Source: an uncultured Chitinophagaceae bacterium
GTDB taxonomy: Bacteria > Bacteroidota > Bacteroidia > Chitinophagales > Chitinophagaceae
Assembly (NCBI GenBank): GCA_936908745.1
Contig: CAKZFX010000023.1
Location: 1 to 64,000 of the forward strand
Length of the DNA stretch: 64,000 nt
Reading direction: 5' to 3'
The position numbers and the translations under genes are program-made. Within the stretch, counting starts at the first letter, position 1, and every line of letters begins with the position of its first letter. Of this stretch, positions 34,030-42,467 are shown piece after piece. The notes beneath the pieces are model-generated. The model worked only from the letters and a program-made list of their open reading frames with translations. It ran no database searches and was not told the origin of the DNA.

Positions 34030-34314
34030 GGCCACAGAATTTCCAACCGCAGAGAATAAGAGAAAAAGAGTTTCGCAGAGAGAGATTTAACCGCCAAGAC
34101 GCAGAGACGCAAGGTTTTCTTTGTGCACTTTGTGTCTTTGTTGGAAATAAAAATTTCATGCAAACCTGCCTGTCGGTAGGCAGGGCCGCTAAGATTAGAA
34201 TACCCAAGTCGCAATGCTTATGTATTTCTTTGCAAAACCTTTGCGTCTTTGCGAGAAACCCTTAAGTGTATAGAAAATCTCTGTGCACCTCTGTCACTCT
34301 GCGGTTCTCTGTGG
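34030..34314. repeat. Intergenic patch of CGCAAAG/CGCAGAG-type repeats with a palindrome
   Basis: 285 bases without a gene. Contains oppositely oriented degenerate copies of a low-complexity family (GCCAAGACGCAGAGACGCAAGG near 34091; CCTTTGCGTCTTTGCGAG near 34240; CTCTGTCACTCTGCGGTTCTCTGTGG near 34290). The 20-bp palindrome CCTGCCTGTC GGTAGGCAGG sits at 34165-34184. Such repeats are often seen between convergent genes in environmental Bacteroidota (recollection). No promoter or RNA gene seen. Confidence 0.6.
34165..34184. repeat. CCTGCC-type palindromic element, copy 2
   Basis: Twenty-base palindrome that pairs along its whole length if two G-U pairs are allowed. It belongs to the same family as 26984-27003 and 41190-41209. 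Confidence 0.65.
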
Positions 34315-37300
34315 CTATAATTCAGCCAGTGGTAACTCCACAAAGAACGTACTGCCTTTTCCTTCTTCTGTTTCAAACCAGATACGTCCTTGCGCCTGCT
34401 CCACGATTCCTTTGCACATTGCCAGTCCTAAACCTGCGCCAGATGATTTAGTGGTAAAATTCGGAACGAATATGCGTGATTGCATTTCTTTCGGGATGCC
34501 TTCGCCGTTATCTTTTACGCTGATCAAAATCTTTCCGTCATCTATTTTTTCGGACACTTCAATTTTACAACCACCATTGCTTTCGCAGGCCTGCACAGCA
34601 TTTGTAAATAAGTTGGTGAACAACCGGTTCATCTGTGTCCTGTCTGCATTGATGATCGCTTCATTATTCACCGGCCACCAGTCAAACTGTATGCTTTCGT
34701 CCGATTGATATAACCCTTTCAGCGAACTGATCACTTCATGCAGATCGAACGTGGTGATATTGGTACTGCCGATATTGGCAAACTGCGAGAAGTCAGCTGC
34801 GATTTTAGAAAGATGATCTATCTGTTCCACCAATGTATGCGCCACGCTGGAGGATAATTCTTTTACGTTTGGCTGGTTATTATCAATTGCTTTCTGCAAA
34901 TACTGTATACTGAGTTTCATGGGTGTCAGCGGGTTCTTGATCTCATGCGCCACCTGTCTTGCCATTTCTCTCCACGCCCCTTCTCTTTCGCTCTTGGCCA
35001 AGGCCGTGGCACTCTCTTCCAGTTTGCCCACCATTTTATTGTATTCTTTTACCAGTTCGCCGATCTCATCGTCCCGGTTCCATTCAATGGCTTCATTCAG
35101 TTTGCCGAGGTTCACCTCTTTCATCTTATCACTGATGATAGAGAACGACCGGGTGATTCTGTTGGTGATAAACAAAGCGATCAAACCGGCGATCAGGAAA
35201 ATAAAGGCGTTGAGGTTAATGATCGTCACCAGGAAATTCGATATTTCCATGTTCAGCTCCGGCTGCGAAGTGAAGTAGGGAATGTTTACATACGCATACA
35301 CTTTCCCCTCAGAATCACGCACAGGTGCATAAATGCTCCAATAGGTCAGCTTACCGATCTTTTCTTTTTGTGTATGCTGTATCAGCCTGTAACGGCTCAG
35401 GTGATAGTATGCATTCGGTTCCATTTTCTTGCTCAGCACACCTTTTGCATAGGTATTCGCTTCGGAAGAGAGATAAAGATTTCCTTTCAGATCGTATACG
35501 TTTACGTCCACGCCGTGAATATCCGACACATCTGTCACCAGTTTTTGCAGGTTGAAATTGGTGACTGAGTCATACATTTTAATCACATCGTCAAATGTGC
35601 TGTGGTCGGCCAGTTCCTTTTGCATTTCATTCACCATGATCTTCATGGTACGGCTCAGTTTGTCCGTATTGCTTCGTTCATAACGGCCAATGAAGAATGA
35701 GATCGTTGAAATACCAATGATCAGGAAAGAGAAAATGCTGATAAAGATGATCGTGTTGTGTACCTGCGAACGGATATTGAGTTGAAAAATCCGTTTCCAG
35801 CTTGACCGGTAACGAACAGAGTAAAGTATAAATGAGATCAGTTGTAACAGTAAAACAAGAAACAAAAACGAACAGAAGATATAAGAGAATAAAGTGATCG
35901 CCTCGATGATATTGTCTTTTTTCCTTGCCAGCACCACCACTTTATCTTTGCTGGCCCGGTACCACAGTTCTACATAGTCGCCATGAATGCGTTTTTCAAA
36001 CTCATCCTTTGGTACTTCTGCATCTTCTATTGTTGTAGGAAAAGGATAACGGTTGGAAGGTGATACCAGTTGCTTATCATTATAAACAGCATAGGAATAA
36101 ATAGGCGAACTCTCCGGGTCGTTCTGGTATTGCCTGAACAGTTCAGGAAAGAGTGCATCACTGCTGAAACGCTTTGGAAAAGAAAGGATAAACAAAGAGC
36201 CTTGCCGGTTGCCCAGCGTATCCACAATATTTTTCCGGGTGATATAAACAAATTTATCAAAGGCGGTTTCATAGTAATACAAACCTTGTGTACGTGCGGG
36301 CTGCGCCTGCACTTCCAGCAATGTATTCAGCGATTCGTAGGTGTTAAGATCTACAGGATTGTTCAGCGGTTTATTGTTGCTGTCATAAACATAAAACTTT
36401 GTATCGTATTTATTGAGATAGCCGCTGTAGTTTTCTGTAAGGATACTGTCTTTTAGTTTTTTGCTTTTCTCCGGGTCTTCAAAACGGTAATAATTATCCG
36501 TCAAAAAATCCTGGTCGAGGTAACGCAGACCGATGCTTAATAAGCGTTCGCTTGAAGGGTCTGTTTGCACCGCCAGCTTATCAGCAAAATTTTTGCGGCG
36601 TTCCCATTCTGCTTTTTTGTTTTCCAGCAACATGATCGTGGCAATGGAAACCGAGAACACAAATATCCAGAACAAGATGCCCGCGATATTAATCCGGATG
36701 CGGTTGAATAATAATCCCTGCCGGTTTATCAGCCATGTATATAATACCAGCCAGATCAGTACTGGCACAAAGAACAAGGCTTTGCTATCGCCACCTTTTA
36801 TGGTCAGGTAAATCAACCCTGCCGATGCGATGATAAAGTAGATATAAATCGTCCTGCCTTCAAATAACGGGAAGATCAGCCTGAATAACAGCTGCGTCAG
36901 GTAATAATAAGAAAGTGATAAACAGGCCAGCACTGCGAAGCCAAATACGGTGTAGCGGTTGAGGCTGAAAAAATCGGTTACGTCAAATGATATTTTGGAG
37001 TCCGCCACCATGCTGCGGATCACGGAAGAAAGCAAGAAGGTAGATAAGATCAATAAACACAAAGAGAATGTACCGGCTGCCCATTTTCCAACTTCGCTAA
37101 ATGAATCCGTAGGCTTGCTCATATCCCGCAACCGTGACCATGCAAACAAAACGACCCAGCAAAATAAAATGGCATTGATCAGCAGGTCGCCCAATGAACG
37201 CTGTACTGCATTGGAGCCATAGATAGCAGGATCAAAGAGTTCAAACTGCCGCAGGTTGAGCAGTGCCGGGTAGAAATAAGTCAGTATGCGCAGCCCTAAT

Positions 37301-38076
37301 ACGATCAACGACAGAAAAGCAATCGCCGGCCATACTCCTTTTCTCCATGCAATAGATTCAGTTGTGAAATGAAGAAAGAGACAAAGGAATAAGATCGCAC
37401 CCAACCGAAGCAATACGGTCATCCGGTCATTAAACGGGACCGCCACCGATACTTTTTTACTAAAGTAAAATAATGGTTTGCCGGATACGCCTGTTACCGG
37501 GAAATCAGTGACCGATGTTTTGATCTCCACACGTTTCTCTGCTTCTTTGCTGTACGCAAATTCTTTGGGCAGGTATTCTGTTTCAATAAAAAAGTCGCTA
37601 CGGACAGGGATCAGTGCAATGGCAATGATCTTGTTGGAAATCCCCTTCAGCGACATTGTTTTTTTAACAGCCACGTATTGGCCATTGGGCAGTTCCTGGA
37701 AGTACTCGCCATCAGCAGCTGCAAATATTTCATGTGAAGGCTCTGCCTGCTGGTTGTTCCAGAATTTCATGAACACATTTCCAAAATCGTTGGCGGAGTA
37801 TAAAAAGATGCTGTATGATTTATCAGCAACACGGTTGAACTGGGGAAGGGTTTCTTTTTCACCTACCAGCTTTTTAAGAATAGCGGTGTCTTTCAGGAAA
37901 CTGTCAAAGTCTTTTTCCTTACCTATTATATAATTTTTACATAACCGGGCTTCCCTTGCCGTTGATGAGCGGTTCGTATAAAGTTTATTGAATATAAAAG
38001 ACAGGGCAAACAGTGCCACTGCAATAAACAACAAGCTGTATTTGCTAAAAAGAATATTTCGAAATGATGGCCTCAC
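34315..38076 (-). CDS. NtrY-like multi-span sensor histidine kinase
   Basis: 1253 residues. TM near 14-30, then a periplasmic part, a block of seven or more helices between about 220 and 480, another large extracytoplasmic section, a helix near 725-750 and a pair near 770-800 and 950-970. The cytoplasmic end has a HAMP-like stretch (ITRSFSIISDKMKEVNLG), the HisKA motif EMARQVAHEIKNPLTPMK (His near 1042) and the ATPase boxes DNGEGIPKEM and GLGLAMCKGIVEQ. The NPLTPMKLS form is typical of NtrY-class kinases, which usually pair with NtrC-type regulators; none is in the window. Third gene after DUF3667 and mazG, 3 bases after mazG. Confidence 0.92.
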   Translation of the reverse strand: MRPSFRNILFSKYSLLFIAVALFALSFIFNKLYTNRSSTAREARLCKNYIIGKEKDFDSFLKDTAILKKLVGEKETLPQFNRVADKSYSIFLYSANDFGNVFMKFWNNQQAEPSHEIFAAADGEYFQELPNGQYVAVKKTMSLKGISNKIIAIALIPVRSDFFIETEYLPKEFAYSKEAEKRVEIKTSVTDFPVTGVSGKPLFYFSKKVSVAVPFNDRMTVLLRLGAILFLCLFLHFTTESIAWRKGVWPAIAFLSLIVLGLRILTYFYPALLNLRQFELFDPAIYGSNAVQRSLGDLLINAILFCWVVLFAWSRLRDMSKPTDSFSEVGKWAAGTFSLCLLILSTFLLSSVIRSMVADSKISFDVTDFFSLNRYTVFGFAVLACLSLSYYYLTQLLFRLIFPLFEGRTIYIYFIIASAGLIYLTIKGGDSKALFFVPVLIWLVLYTWLINRQGLLFNRIRINIAGILFWIFVFSVSIATIMLLENKKAEWERRKNFADKLAVQTDPSSERLLSIGLRYLDQDFLTDNYYRFEDPEKSKKLKDSILTENYSGYLNKYDTKFYVYDSNNKPLNNPVDLNTYESLNTLLEVQAQPARTQGLYYYETAFDKFVYITRKNIVDTLGNRQGSLFILSFPKRFSSDALFPELFRQYQNDPESSPIYSYAVYNDKQLVSPSNRYPFPTTIEDAEVPKDEFEKRIHGDYVELWYRASKDKVVVLARKKDNIIEAITLFSYIFCSFLFLVLLLQLISFILYSVRYRSSWKRIFQLNIRSQVHNTIIFISIFSFLIIGISTISFFIGRYERSNTDKLSRTMKIMVNEMQKELADHSTFDDVIKMYDSVTNFNLQKLVTDVSDIHGVDVNVYDLKGNLYLSSEANTYAKGVLSKKMEPNAYYHLSRYRLIQHTQKEKIGKLTYWSIYAPVRDSEGKVYAYVNIPYFTSQPELNMEISNFLVTIINLNAFIFLIAGLIALFITNRITRSFSIISDKMKEVNLGKLNEAIEWNRDDEIGELVKEYNKMVGKLEESATALAKSEREGAWREMARQVAHEIKNPLTPMKLSIQYLQKAIDNNQPNVKELSSSVAHTLVEQIDHLSKIAADFSQFANIGSTNITTFDLHEVISSLKGLYQSDESIQFDWWPVNNEAIINADRTQMNRLFTNLFTNAVQACESNGGCKIEVSEKIDDGKILISVKDNGEGIPKEMQSRIFVPNFTTKSSGAGLGLAMCKGIVEQAQGRIWFETEEGKGSTFFVELPLAEL

Positions 38077-38079
38077 GGC

Positions 38080-38853
38080 TTATTCAGGCTTTCTTTTAAT
38101 GGCATTCCAAATGGCGTCCATCTCCTGCAAAGACATATTTTGCAGGTCTTTTCCTTCACTTAAAGCTTGTTTTTCCATTTCGGTAAACCGGTGGATGAAT
38201 TTCTTATTGGTCCGTTCCAATGCATTTTCGGCATCCACATGCAAAAACCGTGCATAATTAATCAGGGAAAAGACCAGGTCGCCAAACTCGTCCTCCATTT
38301 TCGAGGGATCGTTCTCCGAAATAGCCTCTTTCAGCTCGCCTATTTCCTCCTCCACCTTGTCCCAGACCTGCTCCCGGTTGTCCCATTCAAAACCCACTTG
38401 TTTGGCCTTTTCCTGCAGGCGCATGGCTTTTACCGTGGCCGGCAATGACTGCGGAACACCGCCCAAAACCGACTTTTTACCTTCTTTGAGCTTCAGGTTT
38501 TCCCAGTTTCTTTTTACATCCTCTTCGTCGTTTACTTTTACATCGCCATAAATATGCGGGTGGCGCTGGATGAGCTTTTCACAAATGCCATTAATGACAT
38601 CTTCCAGCTCAAACTGCTTTTGCTCGCTTCCTATTTTAGCATAAAATACAATATGTAGTAAAAGGTCGCCGAGCTCTTCCTTGATCCCCTTCCAGTCATT
38701 TTCGGTAATGGCATCGGCCAGTTCATAAGTTTCCTCAATGGTCATCTGTCGCAGTGTCTGGATGGTCTGCTTTTTATCCCAGGGGCATTTTTCACGCAAC
38801 TCATCCATAATAGTCACCAGTCTTGAAAAAGAAGCAGCACGTTGATCTGACAT
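38080..38853 (-). CDS. mazG: MazG nucleoside triphosphate pyrophosphohydrolase
   Basis: 257 residues with two MazG domains: the first has CPWDKKQTIQTLRQMTIEETYELADAI and EELGDLLLHIVFYAKI; the second has EEEIGELKEAI and EDEFGDLVFSLINYAR. The EExxE..ExxD metal motifs are present in both. It hydrolyses NTPs to NMP and PPi, acting as house-cleaning or controlling ppGpp levels in known cases. Cytoplasmic. Nine bases after the DUF3667 gene and three before the NtrY-like kinase. Confidence 0.95.
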   Translation of the reverse strand: MSDQRAASFSRLVTIMDELREKCPWDKKQTIQTLRQMTIEETYELADAITENDWKGIKEELGDLLLHIVFYAKIGSEQKQFELEDVINGICEKLIQRHPHIYGDVKVNDEEDVKRNWENLKLKEGKKSVLGGVPQSLPATVKAMRLQEKAKQVGFEWDNREQVWDKVEEEIGELKEAISENDPSKMEDEFGDLVFSLINYARFLHVDAENALERTNKKFIHRFTEMEKQALSEGKDLQNMSLQEMDAIWNAIKRKPE

Positions 38854-38862
38854 AAAAGTTAA

Positions 38863-39972
38863 TTAAAGATTGTAAGCAGAAAAGAAAGCAAATAGCACGA
38901 ACAGGATCAGCATCATCAGCAGCGAGAAAAAAGCCACTAACAGAAACTTGGCGAAAGTCTTGCCCCTGCCTTGTCCATAAAACTTTCGCATGGCCTTATA
39001 CAAATAGACCTGCAAACCGACAAACAGGAAAAAGATCAGGTAATTAATAACACCGGTGTTCAGCCAGTCTTCCAGCTTTGACAAGCTGAATACGAGCAAT
39101 AACAATATAAAAGAAAAAATATAGAGGTGAATGGTGAATACCCCATGATCGGCATAGTAAAATTGTTTTCTCCGGAAGTAGACCAGCTTTAGAATAAAAG
39201 CAAATAATGGAAGGGAAACAAATAACATATATGGCAAACGGTGCAGCACACTATCTGATAGCTTTTTTACTCCCTCTGAAGGATTATTGCCATATTTAAC
39301 CTTGATGTAAATAACTTTTTTTATGAATCTGCGCTTAAACCATCCATCTTTCTCTGCGGATGATAATTGCGCTTGTATGGAATCGTATTCATCAACCGTT
39401 GTATATACCCGGCCGCCGATATTGACACCACGGTACTGACTTTGATAAAAATCGGCCAGTTCTTTTGTTGTCAGGGGGTGACTGGTATCGGCGAGCAAGG
39501 CCGCCGTTTCTTTCAGTATAATATTAGCTGTGTCGTTGGCCAGGTCCTCTTTTACATCCTGCAGTGCTTCAATCCGCTCTTTTGATGTCAGCAGTCTCGT
39601 GGGCGAATCCGTAATATTCGGTTCTATTTTAAATACACTGAAAAATAGCAGGAAGAAAACCGCCGAGGTAAACACATACATCTTAATCGGGTGCAGGTAA
39701 CGGGCACGCCGGCCCATCATGTACTCTTTGGATAAAAAACCCGGCCTGAACAGCAGGTCTTTCATGGTTTCGAAGAACTTGCTGTCAAAATGCGTGATAT
39801 CGTACACAAAATGGGTGGTCATGTGCCAGAAACTCTCTTTTGGCAGCACATTTTCCTGACCGCAAACATGACAATAACGGCCCTGTACAACCGTTCCGCA
39901 GTTAAGACAGTCTTTCTCTTTTCGTTGGGGAATATGGGACAACTGAAATTTTTGGCTAAAAATAAGTACCAA
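38863..39972 (-). CDS. DUF3667 zinc-ribbon membrane protein
   Basis: 369 residues. The N-terminal ribbon CLNCGTVVQGRYCHVCGQEN (residues 22-41) supplies four Cys, followed by the family's HMTTHFVYDITHFDSKFFETMKDLLFRPG segment and about five transmembrane helices (near 95-115, 250-270, 285-305, 315-330, 345-365). The domain of unknown function is restricted mainly to Bacteroidota and Proteobacteria; no reaction is known. First gene of the mazG/NtrY-like unit, divergent from the exported protein at 40050. Confidence 0.85.
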   Translation of the reverse strand: MVLIFSQKFQLSHIPQRKEKDCLNCGTVVQGRYCHVCGQENVLPKESFWHMTTHFVYDITHFDSKFFETMKDLLFRPGFLSKEYMMGRRARYLHPIKMYVFTSAVFFLLFFSVFKIEPNITDSPTRLLTSKERIEALQDVKEDLANDTANIILKETAALLADTSHPLTTKELADFYQSQYRGVNIGGRVYTTVDEYDSIQAQLSSAEKDGWFKRRFIKKVIYIKVKYGNNPSEGVKKLSDSVLHRLPYMLFVSLPLFAFILKLVYFRRKQFYYADHGVFTIHLYIFSFILLLLVFSLSKLEDWLNTGVINYLIFFLFVGLQVYLYKAMRKFYGQGRGKTFAKFLLVAFFSLLMMLILFVLFAFFSAYNL

Positions 39973-40049
39973 TTAAATACAAGGCATCGCTTGTTTTGCG
40001 TTACTGTGTGCAAAACAGGTATTTTTGAACCCAAATCACTATAACCGGC

Positions 40050-40904
40050 ATGAAAAACGTTCTTTTCTGTTTTCTTATCCTTATAGCCACGCAGGCCAGG
40101 GCGCAATATTATTACAATGATATTGTTGGCACCGCCGAAACCAATAAACAGATGCAGGGCTACCTGGCCAATAAAGTAGCGACCGTAACAGCCGTTGGCA
40201 CGGATAACCGTGGCGCCAAAGCCACTGATTTTTCCGAATACCATGAAGTGAAAGAAAATGGTAAAGCCCTCCGCACCACTTCCATTATCAATCTCAATAA
40301 AAAGATCGTGTATTGCCGGTTTGATGCACAAAACCGTGTCAGCACGATGATAGATTCTTCTGCCGAAGTAAGCAGTACCACCACTTACCAGTACAATGCA
40401 GAAGGTAAAGTGAGTAAGGTGGAAAATACCGTTGCCGACCCCGGCAATGATTTCAACCAGGTGGAAACACATGTATGGTTGTATAACAGCAATGGTGCAC
40501 CGGAAAAAATGTGGCGCATCCTTGTTTCCTCTATGAACAACAATGTTCCCGACAGCATGGAAGTGCGTTTTGTATTGGATGAGGATGGCAACCCTGCCGA
40601 AGAGCGGACCTTTAAACGTGGCCGTGAAACGAGTTTTTTATATTACTATTTTGATGATAAAAATAACCTGACAGATATCGTCCGTTATAATGTAAAGGCG
40701 CAAAAATTATTACCGGATATTTTGTTTGAATATGATGAAGAAGGCCGTGTTGTGCAGAAAATAACGACTACCTCCAGCCTCAACCTTGGCTACCTGATCT
40801 GGAGATATATCTATAATAAACAGGGATTGAAAACCAAAGAAGCCTTGTTTAATAAAGACAAGGCGCTGACCGGCCGGATCGATTATACCTACACGTTTAA
40901 TTAA
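40050..40904 (+). CDS. Exported protein with YD-like repeats
   Basis: 284 residues with a signal peptide (MKNVLFCFLILIATQARAQ, cleavage after ARA). The mature part has recurring strands such as FDAQNRVSTMID, YNAEGKVSKVENT, LDEDGNPAEERTF, YDEEGRVVQKITT and YNKQGLKTKEALF, spaced about 25-45 residues apart. This pattern resembles RHS/YD-type beta repeats. Secreted or periplasmic; no enzyme motif. A terminator follows at 40927. Confidence 0.75.
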   Translation: MKNVLFCFLILIATQARAQYYYNDIVGTAETNKQMQGYLANKVATVTAVGTDNRGAKATDFSEYHEVKENGKALRTTSIINLNKKIVYCRFDAQNRVSTMIDSSAEVSSTTTYQYNAEGKVSKVENTVADPGNDFNQVETHVWLYNSNGAPEKMWRILVSSMNNNVPDSMEVRFVLDEDGNPAEERTFKRGRETSFLYYYFDDKNNLTDIVRYNVKAQKLLPDILFEYDEEGRVVQKITTTSSLNLGYLIWRYIYNKQGLKTKEALFNKDKALTGRIDYTYTFN

Positions 40905-40926
40905 AAGAGATTTTTAATAGATAAGA

Positions 40927-40956
40927 AAGCCTTGCAGCGATGTGAGGCTTTTTTTG
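40927..40956 (+). terminator. Rho-independent terminator
   Basis: Stem AAGCCT (40927-40932) with AGGCTT (40945-40950), 12-nt loop, then seven T. Follows the exported YD-like gene. Confidence 0.75.
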
Positions 40957-40994
40957 TTTGCCTTTTCCCGCAAACAAATTTGCGTCACAGTCAA

Positions 40995-41033
40995 ATAAAA
41001 AGCCCTGTATAGCTTTTGCTTATACAGGGCTTT
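40995..41033 (-). terminator. Terminator of tRNA-Leu(GAG)
   Basis: Perfect 13-bp stem (40999-41011 with 41021-41033; AAAGCCCTGTATA/TATACAGGGCTTT) and 9-nt loop, followed on the minus strand by TTATTT. It starts one base after the mature tRNA 3' end. Confidence 0.9.
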
Positions 41034-41034
41034 G

Positions 41035-41120
41035 TGCCCAAGACTGGATTCGAACCAGCACGCCGTGTTAACAGCGCTACCACCTCAAGGTAGTGCGTCT
41101 ACCAATTTCGCCACCTGGGC
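41035..41120 (-). tRNA. tRNA-Leu(GAG)
   Basis: 86 nt. The acceptor GCCCAGG pairs with CTTGGGC (one G-U pair), discriminator A, CCA not encoded. D-arm GGCGAAATTGGTAGACGC, anticodon loop CTTGAGG with anticodon GAG, a long variable arm as in Leu tRNAs, and T-loop GGTTCGAATCC. Confidence 0.95.
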
Positions 41121-41176
41121 AACCTGTAAAATATATAAGAACTAATTAGTTTATGCTGTGTCCAAAATTACCCCAG

Positions 41177-41223
41177 GTGCGTCTCCAATCCTGCCTGCCG
41201 GCAGGCAGGTTCGCCACCCGGGC
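41177..41223 (-). pseudogene. tRNA-Leu 5'-half pseudogene interrupted by a 20-bp palindrome
   Basis: The minus strand reads GCCCGGGTGGCGAA, then the palindrome at 41190-41209, then ATTGGAGACGCAC. Without the insert it matches the first ~27 bases of the intact tRNA-Leu (GCCCAGGTGGCGAA ATTGGTAGACGCAC) with one substitution and one lost base. It ends before the anticodon arm. The bases before the gene (AGGTT) are also shared with the intact copy, so this is a decayed tandem duplicate. Confidence 0.8.
41190..41209. repeat. CCTGCC-type palindromic element, copy 3 (perfect), inserted in the tRNA remnant
   Basis: CCTGCCTGCC GGCAGGCAGG is a perfect 20-bp palindrome placed exactly between CCAAT and TTCGCC of the tRNA D-loop. 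No target duplication is evident. Confidence 0.8.
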
Positions 41224-41252
41224 AACCTAAGGGATTGCAAATGTAAGCGGTT

Positions 41253-42404
41253 TTACTTTTTTAAAATAATTCTGAACGTAGTTCCTTTACCGATTTCTGA
41301 TTGCTTCACAAATATTTCGCCTTTATGGTACTGGCTGATAATCCGTTTTGAAAGGCTTAAACCCAAGCCCCAGCCTCTTTTTTTGGTCGTAAAACCCGGT
41401 TTAAACACTTTGCTGATGTTCTGCGTTGCAATCCCTTTGCCGGTATCCGTTACGTCTATTGTAACAGCATTGGCCGTATCTGTCATGTCGATGCTGATAG
41501 AGCCTTTGCCTTCCATCGCATCCAGCGCATTTTTCAGCAGGTTTTCGATCACCCAATCAAATAGCGGAGGTGAAATCTTGGCTTCGATAGAGGCTTTATT
41601 CTGTGTATTGAAATGGAAAGCGATCTTGCCCGGCGCTCTTTTCTTAATATAATCCACCATGCTGCTGATCTGCGCCACAAGATTGGCTGTTTCCAGTTGT
41701 GGCGTACTCCCTATTTTCCCAAAACGATCGGAAACGAGACGCAAACGGTTCACATCTTTTTCCAGCTCCTGTGTGATTGTTTCAGTACCGGGTTTTTCTT
41801 TCAGCATTTCCACCCAGCCTTCCAGCGATGATACAGGTGTTCCTAACTGGTGAGCGGTTTCCTTGGCCATGCCCGCCCAAACCTGGTTTTGTACAGAACG
41901 ATAGCTGCTGCGCAAAGCCAGCAGGATCACAATGATAAAGAGGGTGACTATGACCAGTTGTATAATGGGATAATATTGTACCTCATCCAGCAAACTGGTA
42001 TGACCATAGTAATAACGGTTAATTTTTGTTGAATCCACCGGGTCCCGGTATTCAATAGGGTTACTGTTGACGGATTTTAGTTTTTCTAATTTCCGTTTCA
42101 AATAACCGGGGTTTGTGGCTGCTTTGAGTGAATCAAGATTTACATAATAAGTGATACTGTCTTTTTCATTGGTCTCAATGATCGGAATGTCTTTATTATC
42201 AAAAATGATTTTTGAAGGAAGTCTTGTGTCCGTGATATCAGGGTCCAGCAGGGATTTGCTGGCCTCCACCCATTGTTCCACCTTGATCCGTTCGTCGGCA
42301 GCAATTTTACGGGCCAAATAGCGGGAATAAAAGATGGTACCCGTCACGATGCAAATAGCAACCACCGCTAATGCCGTTCTCCAGTTTAAAATCTGTTGAA
42401 ACAT
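41253..42404 (-). CDS. Membrane sensor histidine kinase
   Basis: 383 residues. Helices near 10-28 and 129-147 enclose a short periplasmic sensor of about 100 residues. The HisKA helix has MAKETAHQLGTPVSSLEGW (His near 183), a form common in Bacteroidota kinases. ATPase boxes are LLKNALDAMEG, VTDTGKGI and GWGLGLSLSKRII. No regulator is adjacent, so an orphan. Divergent from the GT2 gene (63 bases between starts). Confidence 0.92.
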   Translation of the reverse strand: MFQQILNWRTALAVVAICIVTGTIFYSRYLARKIAADERIKVEQWVEASKSLLDPDITDTRLPSKIIFDNKDIPIIETNEKDSITYYVNLDSLKAATNPGYLKRKLEKLKSVNSNPIEYRDPVDSTKINRYYYGHTSLLDEVQYYPIIQLVIVTLFIIVILLALRSSYRSVQNQVWAGMAKETAHQLGTPVSSLEGWVEMLKEKPGTETITQELEKDVNRLRLVSDRFGKIGSTPQLETANLVAQISSMVDYIKKRAPGKIAFHFNTQNKASIEAKISPPLFDWVIENLLKNALDAMEGKGSISIDMTDTANAVTIDVTDTGKGIATQNISKVFKPGFTTKKRGWGLGLSLSKRIISQYHKGEIFVKQSEIGKGTTFRIILKK

Positions 42405-42467
42405 GGGCCAATTTAATAAGTATAAATATCGTTCCCTTATTTTTGGGCAACTATTTTAACTACATTA

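Noticed and set aside
39819..40472. 217-residue minus-strand ORF bridging two genes
   Set aside because: It overlaps the DUF3667 start and the exported YD-like gene, both with strong coding signals; the translation has no recognisable features.
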